From: Chitinispirillales bacterium ANBcel5
GTDB taxonomy: Bacteria > Fibrobacterota > Chitinivibrionia > Chitinivibrionales > Chitinispirillaceae
NCBI GenBank assembly: GCA_029688955.1
Contig: JARUKZ010000010.1
Span: 62,001-126,000 of the forward strand
Reading direction: 5' to 3'
DNA length: 64,000 bases
The notes below the pieces were generated by a model. The model was given only the letters and a program-made list of their open reading frames with translations, had not been told where the DNA came from and ran no database searches. The position numbers and the translations under genes are program-made. Below are positions 8,293-16,943 of the stretch, piece after piece (position 1 is the stretch's first letter; every line of letters begins with the position of its first letter).

Positions 8293-9318
8293 CTATTCCT
8301 GTCCAAAAAGTATATCAAACAGATTTATTTCATTATCATCAGTGATATTAATGCGCATTACACCATAGTACGCAAGGAGTACAGAGATACCGATGGTGAG
8401 CAATACTTTAAAAACCCTTCCCCTTTTTACCCCAATCTCTATTCTACCCTCTGTAGCATTTACAAAATAATCGATTACATCTTCTGGTAAATTACAGGTG
8501 AATTTGAGATGTATACCACTTAATTCTTCAAGAATGTTTGCAATACTTGGTGGACGTTTTTTTGCCTTTTTTGACATGCATGATTCTACCAGTCGAATCA
8601 ATTGTGGTGGTAACTTCAATTTATATCGCTTAAGGCGCCTGTAGCGATTTTTCCTTTTAGCCCGATGTAGTCTTTTTCTCTTTTTTTGGCTAAATGCAGC
8701 TTGCCCTGTAATAAGTTCATACAAGATACAACCGAGTGAATAGATATCTTCTTTTACTCCCGAATCTTTTCCCTTTAATTTTTCGGGTGAACAGTACTTA
8801 ACAAAGTTATCGTTTTCTTCAATTTTTTCTTTCCCCGCAAGAGGGGTACTTAAGCCTATATCAGTAACCTGTATGGTTCCGTCTTTAGTTAAGAAGACGT
8901 TTGAGGGCCTAAGGTTTCCATGAATAAATGAAATGGCATCATCCTGAGGACAATTAAGCTGATGTAAAGCCTTCAAAGCCTTACATACCATTATCCCCAC
9001 TGAAGTACATACCTCCAGGGGAAATGCACCTCTGGTTGAGAGAAGCTCAGCTAATGTAGGCTCACTTACCCATTGCTGCTCAAGAAATGGCAAACCGTTA
9101 TAAAACCCACTACCTAACACCGGAACAACTAAAGGGTGGTGGATCGACTCAAGGAGCTTTTTATCTACTCTAAAGGGTGATGATTTTGTCCTGAAAAGCT
9201 TAACTGCTCTAAGCTGCCCCTCAGGTAAAAGAGTCTGGTACACGATAGAATCGCTACCCTCTGAAACAGTACTGATTATTACTCCTGAACCAATTTGTCG
9301 TGTTTTTTTTGAATTCAT
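8293..9318 (-). CDS. Membrane-anchored Ser/Thr kinase homologue, probable pseudokinase
   Basis: 341 residues. The kinase fold is clear: ATP lysine in AVKLF (K40), activation-loop DIG at 153-155, SPE at 177-179, and DIYSLGCILYELITG (sub-domain IX) near 191-205. The catalytic loop reads HGNLRPSN (133-140) where active kinases have HRDLKPxN, so the catalytic Asp is Asn. A very basic insert follows (about 212-234). A hydrophobic helix at about 304-322 makes a single membrane anchor, with a short tail after it. It lies 15 bases after the PfpI-like gene and 45 bases before the encapsulin cargo gene, so it probably belongs to the same transcript. It may be a scaffold or a weakly active enzyme. Confidence 0.85.
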   Translation of the reverse strand: MNSKKTRQIGSGVIISTVSEGSDSIVYQTLLPEGQLRAVKLFRTKSSPFRVDKKLLESIHHPLVVPVLGSGFYNGLPFLEQQWVSEPTLAELLSTRGAFPLEVCTSVGIMVCKALKALHQLNCPQDDAISFIHGNLRPSNVFLTKDGTIQVTDIGLSTPLAGKEKIEENDNFVKYCSPEKLKGKDSGVKEDIYSLGCILYELITGQAAFSQKKRKRLHRAKRKNRYRRLKRYKLKLPPQLIRLVESCMSKKAKKRPPSIANILEELSGIHLKFTCNLPEDVIDYFVNATEGRIEIGVKRGRVFKVLLTIGISVLLAYYGVMRINITDDNEINLFDILFGQE

Positions 9319-9333
9319 GGTGTTTTAAAACTT

Positions 9334-9849
9334 TTAGTGTTTACTTAACATCTCAACACAGGTATTTAAAAATTGTGGTAAATCTTTAGGACCTCTGCTT
9401 GAGACCATATTTCCATCTATAACAACAGGTGCGTCTATATATTCTGCTCCTGCGTTTTTTATATCAACAGCAACTGATTTCCATCCCGTTAGTTTTCTCC
9501 CTTCAAGCACTCGAGCTGAAATAAGCAGCTGAGGTGCATGGCAAATTAAAAAAAGAGGCTTTTGAGTTTCCATAAATGCCCTCGCAAATACAACCGGCTC
9601 TTTATGAGCCCTGAGCCTATCGGGAGAATACCCCCCGGGAATAAACAGAGCATCGAACGCAGCCGGATCGGCTGATCCGGTTTCTAAATCGATTGCCACA
9701 ACGGTCCCTTCCTTTTTTCCCTTTACCTCCGCTCCCTTCTTTAGTCCCAGGTGAACCAGCGAATGCCCAGCTTCCCTGAACGCTTTAGCGGGGGTAGTGT
9801 ATTCAACGTCTTCAAACATATCATCAATGAGTATAGCAATAACAGCCAT
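9334..9849 (-). CDS. DJ-1/PfpI family protein
   Basis: 171 residues, full length for the PfpI/YhbO branch of the DJ-1 superfamily. Marks are the N-terminal IDDMFEDVEYTTP with the conserved acidic residue, FIPGGYSPDRLR, and the nucleophile elbow LICHAPQLL with the reactive Cys-His pair. Members act as deglycases, hydratases or stress proteins, often in oxidative or carbonyl stress. AAGGAG precedes the ATG. It is the first gene of the probable four-gene encapsulin transcript, which suggests a stress-linked role for the whole set. Confidence 0.9.
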   Translation of the reverse strand: MAVIAILIDDMFEDVEYTTPAKAFREAGHSLVHLGLKKGAEVKGKKEGTVVAIDLETGSADPAAFDALFIPGGYSPDRLRAHKEPVVFARAFMETQKPLFLICHAPQLLISARVLEGRKLTGWKSVAVDIKNAGAEYIDAPVVIDGNMVSSRGPKDLPQFLNTCVEMLSKH

Positions 9850-10147
9850 TCTCTTCTCCTTTTCTGTTTTTTAAGGTATCGCTTATTTCAGCAACACTGA
9901 GAGTAGAGCAAACTCTATTCCATTTACCTACCAGCTATGTAGTCACCGTCATATTCGTTAGAATTGAAAATGTGGAAAAGGATTTCTTAATACTGCAAAC
10001 CTTCCACGACCTTTCCCCTAACCTGGGCATCGATACTAATGAATTAGATGCAGCCTGAGCTGGTCATGGTTTTTGCTTATCTGAGGATATTCAATTTAAA
10101 ACGATATCACAGTTTCTAATTACTCGGTTTTGAAAGGATTTGTCATT

Positions 10148-10609
10148 ATGATCAGCTATGGAATAAGCAAAAACTACTCTCTACCAATCCAAACAGTTCT
10201 CAAACAACTTCCAAAAGAGCTTACTAAAAAAGGGTTTAGTGTACTCTCAACCTATGACATTGAAGAAACATTTAACGAACATCTTGGGGTCAGCTTTAAA
10301 CCTTATTATATAATCAGTGCAGCTATTCTCCCGCTTGCTTATAAGGCGCTATTGAAAGAAGAGCATTTTGGGGTAGTCCTTCCCTGCAACGTTGCAGTAT
10401 TTAAGAAGTCAGATCAAACAGTAGTGACAGGAATTAATCCAAACACCTTCATGCACGTTATCAATAACGAAAATTTAAACGAAGGGGCCCTTGTGGTGGA
10501 AAGAAAGCTTCGTGAGGTGCTGATTGCACTGGAGAAACGTGAAAACAAGTTAAAGAGGGAAAAAAACAGCTACAAAGCTACTAAACAACTGGATAAAGTT
10601 GTAGCCTAA
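10148..10609 (+). CDS. DUF302 family protein
   Basis: 153 residues. The core YDIEETFNEHLGVSFKPYYII...LPCNVAVFKK has the typical DUF302 fold pattern of two beta-alpha-beta halves; the biochemical role of the family is not established. The C-terminus adds a Lys/Glu-rich helical tail. ATG 10148 is chosen because AAAGGA lies nine bases upstream; a TTG at 10130 precedes that site. It is divergent from the encapsulin cluster across about 300 bases and converges on engB at a shared terminator. Confidence 0.75.
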   Translation: MISYGISKNYSLPIQTVLKQLPKELTKKGFSVLSTYDIEETFNEHLGVSFKPYYIISAAILPLAYKALLKEEHFGVVLPCNVAVFKKSDQTVVTGINPNTFMHVINNENLNEGALVVERKLREVLIALEKRENKLKREKNSYKATKQLDKVVA

Positions 10610-10617
10610 CCATTACC

Positions 10618-10646
10618 AAAGGAACCGGCTTAACCCCGGTTCCTTT
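10618..10646. terminator. Bidirectional terminator between DUF302 gene and engB
   Basis: Inverted repeat AAAGGAACCGG / CCGGTTCCTTT with a seven-base loop between two convergent genes; the engB stop codon lies inside it. Flanking A and T runs suit both directions. Confidence 0.75.
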
Positions 10647-11262
10647 GACTTGAGTTTTCCTGACGCCACAACTCAAACATTTGCCAGAACCTCTCACGTG
10701 AAGAATGATCCGTTACCGTGTAAAGCAGGGTATCAGTTTTAAAATTAAATATTTTTTTAAATTGAGCAGCATTTTTAAGCTGATTATTTCTGGACAGTTT
10801 ATCACTTTTGGTAAGAACAGGGAAAACCGGCAACTTAAGTTCATACAGCCAGCTTGCAGCCTCCTTATCAGCAGCGATGCCCGGATGCCTTATATCCAGT
10901 AACCATATAATCCCAGCCAAGTTCTCTCTTCCGGAACAATATTCACCAATTAATCTGCTCCATCGTTCCATCTCCCTGATTGAGGCCCGGGCGTATCCGT
11001 ACCCGGGAAGATCGACCCATGCACTGCCATCACTGACCTTATACAAATTTGCAAGCGTTGTTTTCCCTGGTTTCTGTGATGTTCGCGCTATTACCCCCGA
11101 TGAAAATACATGATTAATAAAGGATGATTTACCAACATTTGAACGCCCAAACACAGCATATTCATCCTCAGTAAGGGGGGGTAAATCTGAGAAATGCGCT
11201 GCTGATGTAACAAATTGAGCTTTATAAAGTTTGACCTTACCATGGGTTTTATCATTCATCAT
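10630..11262 (-). CDS. engB: Ribosome biogenesis GTPase EngB/YsxC
   Basis: 210-residue P-loop GTPase needed for large-subunit assembly. It has G1 GRSNVGKSS near residue 40, G2/G3 KPGKTT and WVDLPGYGYA, and G4 TKSD near 155. Length is normal. Two start codons (11262 and 11259) are in tandem. It is a single gene, divergent from trpD. Confidence 0.95.
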   Translation of the reverse strand: MMNDKTHGKVKLYKAQFVTSAAHFSDLPPLTEDEYAVFGRSNVGKSSFINHVFSSGVIARTSQKPGKTTLANLYKVSDGSAWVDLPGYGYARASIREMERWSRLIGEYCSGRENLAGIIWLLDIRHPGIAADKEAASWLYELKLPVFPVLTKSDKLSRNNQLKNAAQFKKIFNFKTDTLLYTVTDHSSRERFWQMFELWRQENSSQRNRG

Positions 11263-11450
11263 TTCATAAATTCCTAAAAAAAATGGTTATCTGTTTTGAA
11301 CGTGATGGTGTAAGTTTTTATTTTTTATCTGCCACCCGGGCATAAATATAACCTTTTTTCCACTCTGCTGTTAAGCAATGCTTAGTATTGGTATAAATAA
11401 ATAGGAGATTGTGCCTTTAAAGTAGCTTATCAGGCAGCCGGAGTAAATAT

Positions 11451-12488
11451 ATGACAATCAATGATGCCATAAAAACAATTGTATCTGGAAAAAACCTCAG
11501 CCTTAAAGAAGCCAGAGACACATTCACTACTATTATGAACGGAGAGGCGACCAGCGCTCAAATCGCCGCATTCATTATGGGGCTGCGAATGAAAGGGGAA
11601 TCGGTTGAAGAGATCACCGCTGCAGCTGAAACTATGCGGGATAAAGCAACCAAGGTGATTCCTCAGAGTTGTGAACATCTGGTCGATACGTGTGGAACCG
11701 GAGGAGACAGCTCAAATACTTTTAACATCTCTACAGCTACGGCACTAGTTGCAGCAGGGGCAGGTGCCAGGGTAGCCAAACACGGCAACCGCTCAGTATC
11801 AAGTAAAAGTGGGAGTGCTGATGTACTTGAAGCACTCGGTGTGGATATCACTATTACTCCCCAGCAAATGAAAGAGTGCATTGAAAGGGTGGGAATAGGT
11901 TTTCTGTTTGCTCCAACACTCCATAAGGCGATGAAGTTTGCTGCAGCGCCCAGAAAAGAGATAGGAATACGAACGGTATTTAATGTTCTGGGCCCTCTTA
12001 CAAATCCCGCTTTCACAAAACAACAACTCCTTGGAGTCTTCTCAGCCCACCTTACCGAGACTATGGCTACAGTGTTGAACAACACCGGTGCTACCAGAGC
12101 ATTCGTTGTACATGGCCTCGATTCACTGGATGAAGTCTCTATATCTGCAGGCACCCGTGTATCGGAGGTAAAGGATGGGAAAGTAAAAACGTATACGGTT
12201 GAGCCAGAAGACTTTGGCCTAAAAAAATCACCCGCCAAACAGATTGAAGGTGCTGAAGCGAAGCAAAATGCAGCAATAATTACTACTATTTTAAACGGGG
12301 AAAAGGGTGCGCCCAGAGATATAGTAGTTCTTAATGCTGGGTTTGCATTGTGTGCAGCCGGAATGTGTGAAGAGCCAAGGGAGGGAGTAGAGCTTGCTCA
12401 GAGATCTATCGATTGCGGTTCTGCCCTTAACAAACTTGATGAGCTTGTTTCCCTTACCAACAGTTTCAAAACGGTTGCCCAGCCTTAG
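11451..12488 (+). CDS. trpD: Anthranilate phosphoribosyltransferase
   Basis: 345 residues, full length. It transfers the phosphoribosyl group to anthranilate in tryptophan synthesis. The PRPP-binding signature CGTGGDSSNTFNIST lies near residue 80, followed by HGNRSVSSKSGSADVLE and the FAPTLHKAMK stretch. GGAG is six bases before the ATG. It is alone; no other trp gene is in the window, so the pathway genes are dispersed or the gene has its own control. Confidence 0.95.
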   Translation: MTINDAIKTIVSGKNLSLKEARDTFTTIMNGEATSAQIAAFIMGLRMKGESVEEITAAAETMRDKATKVIPQSCEHLVDTCGTGGDSSNTFNISTATALVAAGAGARVAKHGNRSVSSKSGSADVLEALGVDITITPQQMKECIERVGIGFLFAPTLHKAMKFAAAPRKEIGIRTVFNVLGPLTNPAFTKQQLLGVFSAHLTETMATVLNNTGATRAFVVHGLDSLDEVSISAGTRVSEVKDGKVKTYTVEPEDFGLKKSPAKQIEGAEAKQNAAIITTILNGEKGAPRDIVVLNAGFALCAAGMCEEPREGVELAQRSIDCGSALNKLDELVSLTNSFKTVAQP

Positions 12489-12509
12489 AGCTAAGCAACC
12501 ATTCCTATA

Positions 12510-13682
12510 TCATCGCGGATCTAAAAGACGGGCCATTATCACCCCGTCTATTGCCTCAATTTTTCCAGTTATATCCCCGCCAACTTTACCATCAATATCT
12601 ATGATGTTGTAAGCAAGTTCTCCTTTATGCTTGTTGATCATATCAGCGATATTAATTTTTTCAGTAGCAAGCAGTGATGTAATCTGCCCCACCATGTTAG
12701 GGATATTTTTGTTGGCAATGATTAGTCTTGCAGTACCTGAGTAATCCATCTGACATTCAGGAAAATTAACAGAGTTTTTGATATTACCGTATTCAAGATA
12801 ATCACGGACCTGATTTGCTGCCATTACTGCACAGTTGTCTTCAGATTCCGGAGTTGATGCACCCAGATGAGGAAAAGGGATGACATTTTCCTGTTTAAGA
12901 AGCTGCTCGTCGGGGAAATCGGTGACATAGGTGGATACGGTATTCTCTTCAAGAGCCTCAATCAGGTCGTTATTGTTAACCAGTCCACCACGAGAAAAGT
13001 TAAGCAGCCGTACGCCTTTTTTCATTATTGCAAAGCGTTCTTTATTAATCATCCCTTTGGTTTTTTCATTAAGAGGAACATGTATTGTAATGTAGTCTGA
13101 TTCTGCAAGGAGGCTCTCCAGTCCCCTTGCTCTCTTAACACTGCTTGAAAGCCCCCAGGCCGCCTCAACAGAAATAAAGGGATCGTAGCCTGTAACTTCC
13201 ATACCTAAAGCTATAGCATCATTTGCCACCATTACCCCTATTGCACCCAGACCAATAACACCAAGTCTTTTACCTCTAATCTCCGGGCCCGCAAAATTTG
13301 ATTTACCTTTCTCAACGAGTTTTGGTACCTTATCTCCTTCACCAATAAGCCCTTTAGCCCAAAGTACACCGGGTACAAGTTTCCTTGAGGACATGAAAAT
13401 ACCTGTAAGTACCAGTTCTTTAACACCGTTTGCATTTGCCCCGGGAGTATTAAAAACCACCTGTCCATTTTCGGTGCATTTATCAACAGGGATGTTATTA
13501 ACTCCTGCCCCTGCCCTGGCGATAGCCTTCACCGATGCGGGAATATCCATATCATGCATATTAAAGCTTCTCAGCACTACTGCATCAGGGTTGACTATCT
13601 CTGAAGCGATCTCATAATCATCTCGTGGAAACTGTTCGAGTCCCTTGTAACTAATCTTATTTAACGTCTGAATTTTGTACAT
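12510..13682 (-). CDS. serA: D-3-phosphoglycerate dehydrogenase
   Basis: 390 residues. It oxidises 3-phosphoglycerate with NAD+, the first step of serine synthesis. The nucleotide fold has GLGAIG near residue 150; catalytic residues sit in NFSRGG and PHLGAST. The C-terminal 75 residues form an ACT domain (NMVGQITSLLATEKINIADM), so serine feedback is possible. The start MYKIQ is chosen because GAGGAG lies six bases upstream; ten codons of upstream open frame lack a site. serC ends 32 bases before it on the same strand. Confidence 0.94.
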   Translation of the reverse strand: MYKIQTLNKISYKGLEQFPRDDYEIASEIVNPDAVVLRSFNMHDMDIPASVKAIARAGAGVNNIPVDKCTENGQVVFNTPGANANGVKELVLTGIFMSSRKLVPGVLWAKGLIGEGDKVPKLVEKGKSNFAGPEIRGKRLGVIGLGAIGVMVANDAIALGMEVTGYDPFISVEAAWGLSSSVKRARGLESLLAESDYITIHVPLNEKTKGMINKERFAIMKKGVRLLNFSRGGLVNNNDLIEALEENTVSTYVTDFPDEQLLKQENVIPFPHLGASTPESEDNCAVMAANQVRDYLEYGNIKNSVNFPECQMDYSGTARLIIANKNIPNMVGQITSLLATEKINIADMINKHKGELAYNIIDIDGKVGGDITGKIEAIDGVIMARLLDPR

Positions 13683-13714
13683 TTTTTTCTCCTCAGTAGC
13701 TTTTGTTGGCACTT

Positions 13715-14797
13715 TTAGCTGTTTTCCTGTTCAAATTTTCTCATAAATTCCACCAAAGCTTTTACCCCCTCAACCGGCATAGCATTATAGATACTTGCCC
13801 TCATTCCACCTACCGATCTGTGCCCTTTGAGGTTAATCAGGCCGGCTTCTGTAGCACTTTTAATAAATGTTGCGTTAAGAGCATCCGTGGGAAGCACAAA
13901 TGGTACATTCATAAGAGATCTGTGCTGTGGCTCAACGGTGGCCTTAAACAGTTTTGAATCATCCAGAAAACCGTAGAGGATTGCAGCCTTTTCATCATTT
14001 ATTTTCTGTATTGCTTCAACACCTCCGGCTTCCTTTAACCACTGGAAAACTAGCTTTGCCATATAGATTGGATAGCAGGGAGGGGTATTATACATTGAAC
14101 CACTCTCAGCGTGTGTTTTGTAGGTAAGCATAGTAGGTGTAAAATCCAGTTTCTGATCCAACAGATCATCTCGTATTATTACTACTGTAACACCTGCCGG
14201 GCCGATATTTTTCTGTGCCCCTGCGTAGATAATACCAAAGCGTGTTACATCCATCTTTTCAGAGAGGATATTTGAAGACATATCGGCTACAATCGGTACA
14301 TTACCGGTATCAGGCAATTGAGTGTACTTGGTACCAAAGATAGTATTATTGGTAGTGATATGTACATATGCAGCATCGGGATCGAACATATCCTTTGTAA
14401 GTGAAGGTATGTAGGTAAAATTCTTATCCTGTGATGTAGCCACTTCATTAATCTGTCCATATCTTTTAGCTTCAGCGATTGCCTTTTTTGACCACATTCC
14501 TGTGTTTATATAATCTGCTTTTTTGGATTTACCCATAAGGTTAAGAGGAACCGCAGCGAATTGAGTTGATGCACCACCCTGAAGAAACAGAACTTTGTAG
14601 TTTTCAGGAATGTCCATGAGTTGCCGGATAAGTGCTTCTGCCTGGGTAATGATATCCATAAAGGCAGAGGAACGGTGGCTCATCTCCATTACAGATGTTC
14701 CGGTTCCGTTATAATCAAGCAACTCTGATGCAGCCGTCTTAAGTACCTCTTCTGGAAGTGTAGATGGTCCTGCACTAAAATTATACACTCTGCCCAT
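13715..14797 (-). CDS. serC: Phosphoserine aminotransferase
   Basis: 360 residues, class V PLP aminotransferase for the second step of serine synthesis. It begins with the family's NFSAGPSTLP; the PLP lysine is in YAGAQKNIGPAGV near residue 190; GHRSVGGMRASIYNA lies near the end. GGGAGAAG precedes the ATG. It stands between rex (35 bases before) and serA (32 bases after), so the three form one probable transcript. The pathway's phosphatase serB is not here. Confidence 0.95.
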   Translation of the reverse strand: MGRVYNFSAGPSTLPEEVLKTAASELLDYNGTGTSVMEMSHRSSAFMDIITQAEALIRQLMDIPENYKVLFLQGGASTQFAAVPLNLMGKSKKADYINTGMWSKKAIAEAKRYGQINEVATSQDKNFTYIPSLTKDMFDPDAAYVHITTNNTIFGTKYTQLPDTGNVPIVADMSSNILSEKMDVTRFGIIYAGAQKNIGPAGVTVVIIRDDLLDQKLDFTPTMLTYKTHAESGSMYNTPPCYPIYMAKLVFQWLKEAGGVEAIQKINDEKAAILYGFLDDSKLFKATVEPQHRSLMNVPFVLPTDALNATFIKSATEAGLINLKGHRSVGGMRASIYNAMPVEGVKALVEFMRKFEQENS

Positions 14798-14832
14798 GAA
14801 ACTTCTCCCTTCTTAAAATTAGTAAAATAAAG

Positions 14833-15465
14833 CTAATTGTTTTCTCTTAAATGTAACAGTGCTGAAAGCACCCTGAATTCACCGGTCAAATCCACATTAC
14901 GAACAAGTACAGAAGAGGGGGCTTTTATGACTACCGGGGTAAAGTTTATTATCCCCTCTATTCCCCCATCAATCAAACGTTGAGCAACCTCCTGTGCGCC
15001 CGATGATGGAACGGTGAGTATTGCAAGCTCAATGTGCATCTTCTTCACTGTTTCTGTTATTTCATAAGCCGGAAACAAATTGACCCCGCTGTGCATTGTT
15101 TCAATCAGATTTATGTTAGAGTCAAACCCTGCAACGATTTTAAACTCTCCCCCCCTGAAGCGCTCATGATGAAGAATAGCAGACCCAAGATGCCCAAGCC
15201 CTACCACACAAGTCACCTTCTCTCTGTTAAAACCCATTCTTAGCGCAATAAGCTCTATGAGGTTTATTACATTGTATCCCCCACCCGCGCTGGCGGTTTC
15301 ACCAAGATAGCTTATATCTTTTCGCACATTGTGTGCACCCACCCCCAATATTTCACCCAGTGCAGAGGAGGACACCCGCTGCTGACCACTCTCGTTAAGA
15401 TCACAAAGGACCTGATAAAGAGTACAGAGCCGGGCTACTGCAGGGAGTGGAATTGAACTAGCCAT
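14833..15465 (-). CDS. rex: Redox-sensing transcriptional repressor Rex
   Basis: 210 residues, normal length. An N-terminal winged helix (IPLPAVARLCTLYQVLCDL...VGAHNVRKDISYLGE) reads DNA; the Rossmann domain (VVGLGHLGSAILHH) senses the NADH/NAD+ ratio; a C-terminal helix swaps in the dimer. The start MASSIPLP follows AGGAGG directly. A near-perfect Rex operator overlaps that ribosome-binding site and a second palindrome lies about 80 bases further upstream, so autoregulation is expected. serC and serA follow with gaps of 35 and 32 bases. Confidence 0.96.
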   Translation of the reverse strand: MASSIPLPAVARLCTLYQVLCDLNESGQQRVSSSALGEILGVGAHNVRKDISYLGETASAGGGYNVINLIELIALRMGFNREKVTCVVGLGHLGSAILHHERFRGGEFKIVAGFDSNINLIETMHSGVNLFPAYEITETVKKMHIELAILTVPSSGAQEVAQRLIDGGIEGIINFTPVVIKAPSSVLVRNVDLTGEFRVLSALLHLRENN

Positions 15466-15473
15466 TAAGCCTC

Positions 15474-15491
15474 CTGTGAAAGTTTTCACAA
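15474..15491. promoter_or_regulatory. Rex operator overlapping the rex ribosome-binding site
   Basis: CTGTGAA-AGTT-TTCACAA fits the Rex consensus TTGTGAAnnnnTTCACAA at 13 of 14 defined positions. It covers the start of the rex leader, where a bound repressor would block transcription. Confidence 0.85.
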
Positions 15492-15569
15492 TTAATATAA
15501 CACCATCACGGGAAACATGCAAGCATTTTTTTGTTTCAGAGCACAGAAAACGCAGCAAATTAACCCTTT

Positions 15570-15587
15570 TTGTGATTTTTTTCACAG
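15570..15587. promoter_or_regulatory. Second, weaker Rex-like palindrome
   Basis: TTGTGA-TTTTTT-TCACAG has the half-site symmetry and 18-base length of a Rex operator, with some mismatches. It lies between the divergent rex and DUF2225 genes, so it could affect either promoter. Confidence 0.6.
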
Positions 15588-15737
15588 ACGTTAAACCCTT
15601 ACAGCTAATATTAGGGGTTGATTTATCCACTGAAAGGTGAGATAATATCAAAACAGTTAACCAGATTATCGCCATCGCCGTATCAGGCTGCACAAAAGGG
15701 CCATTTGCGCAGTCTATTTAGTTTTAGAGGAGCATTC

Positions 15738-16712
15738 ATGGCAATAAATGTTAATGAAGTAAAAAGAAGGTTGCTTGTATTACTCAATAACCCCAATTTG
15801 GTGAATGAGTATATACGGCAGTACGGTCCTACAATTGACATAAAGTGTATCAAAGCAGTAAAAGAGAGCCAAAAACGCAATATCCCCCCTGATGCTAAGC
15901 ACCAGGATGGTGATGATCCCATTTTTGAGATAAAGGCAAAGTGCCCGGTGTGCAATAAAGAAGAGATTACGGGGTATGAACTCAGGGCAAAAACGCAGCA
16001 AGTTACGCAAAACCGCTTCCTGGTCCCTTCTTATACCGGAACACAAAATTATAACACTGTCGACTATTCGTTGATCGCAGTAACCATTTGCCCCCGCTGT
16101 CTTTACGCATCCCCGGACAAAAAGGATTTCATCCGTCACCAGATCGCTTCGGGTGTTGAGGTTAAAAGCCAGCTTTCGGGAAGTATCCTGATAACTCTTC
16201 AGGAAAAAATTGGTGAACGCAAAGCCTTGCTGAATTCGATCACCGATTATGAAACCTATTTTGTCCGTCCACGCTATTACGATTCAGCTATGGATAGTTA
16301 CCGTCTGGCGATGTCCAGAGCCAAGGTAGAAGCCTGGTATGAACTTCCCTATTCCTATTACAAATTAGGCTCCTATGCATTAAGAATCGCCAAGATTATG
16401 AAAGACAGCTCTTTGGATGACACCGAAACGCTTGAAGAAGCCTTAAGTTATTTTGAAGTAGCGTTCAGGACTTCAAACTGCCCGGCTGAAGACCTTGAGA
16501 TGCAGGTAATCTATCTTATCATTGCAATCAATATACGGTTGAACGACTTTAATAAGGCAAATTCCTATATTTCAGTATTCAGCAATCTAAAAAACACAAG
16601 AATCGCCGAAATGAAAGAAAATCCACAACTTACTACTACTATTATCGATAAGTGGAACGACAGAGCAAAATTTCTCTGGGAGGATCGCCATTGTCCCTCG
16701 CTCTTTGAGTAA
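15738..16712 (+). CDS. DUF2225 family protein
   Basis: 324 residues. The N-terminal half has two zinc-knuckle-like pairs, KCPVCNKEE and TICPRCLYA, the hallmark of DUF2225. The C-terminal half (YDSAMDSYRLAMSRAKVEAWYELPYSYYKLGSYA onwards) is helical and TPR-like. The family is widespread in anaerobes and has no proven function. ATG 15738 follows AGAGGAG; a 40-codon extension upstream would run into the rex control region and is rejected. It is divergent from rex, with Rex-type palindromes between them. Confidence 0.8.
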   Translation: MAINVNEVKRRLLVLLNNPNLVNEYIRQYGPTIDIKCIKAVKESQKRNIPPDAKHQDGDDPIFEIKAKCPVCNKEEITGYELRAKTQQVTQNRFLVPSYTGTQNYNTVDYSLIAVTICPRCLYASPDKKDFIRHQIASGVEVKSQLSGSILITLQEKIGERKALLNSITDYETYFVRPRYYDSAMDSYRLAMSRAKVEAWYELPYSYYKLGSYALRIAKIMKDSSLDDTETLEEALSYFEVAFRTSNCPAEDLEMQVIYLIIAINIRLNDFNKANSYISVFSNLKNTRIAEMKENPQLTTTIIDKWNDRAKFLWEDRHCPSLFE

Positions 16713-16755
16713 AAATGATGTAGAAGAACCCAAAATCCTCCATAGCCCCCCCCTG

Positions 16756-16810
16756 AGTTTTGCTGATTAAGTCTTAGAATTTATTCTCTACGTATCAGAT
16801 CAGCAAAACT
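16756..16810 (+). terminator. Possible terminator with a long loop after the DUF2225 gene
   Basis: Arms AGTTTTGCTGAT and ATCAGCAAAACT are perfect complements separated by 31 bases, followed by TTTTA. It may instead be a paired operator for the ATPase gene that follows, because the loop is long for a terminator. Confidence 0.4.
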
Positions 16811-16943
16811 TTTATAATTCATAGAATTTATTTTCTTCTGTTTCGTATTTTTCATCTATATTCATTAGTTTGTTTCAGGTTCCGCATAGAGTACAGAAAA
16901 ACCGAACTGAATTTGTAATCTTATTTTGGAAGAGTTTGCACGT

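Noticed and set aside
8293-9318. An ordinary active Ser/Thr kinase
   Set aside because: The HRD Asp is replaced by Asn in HGNLRPSN, so I call it a probable pseudokinase, although residual activity cannot be excluded.
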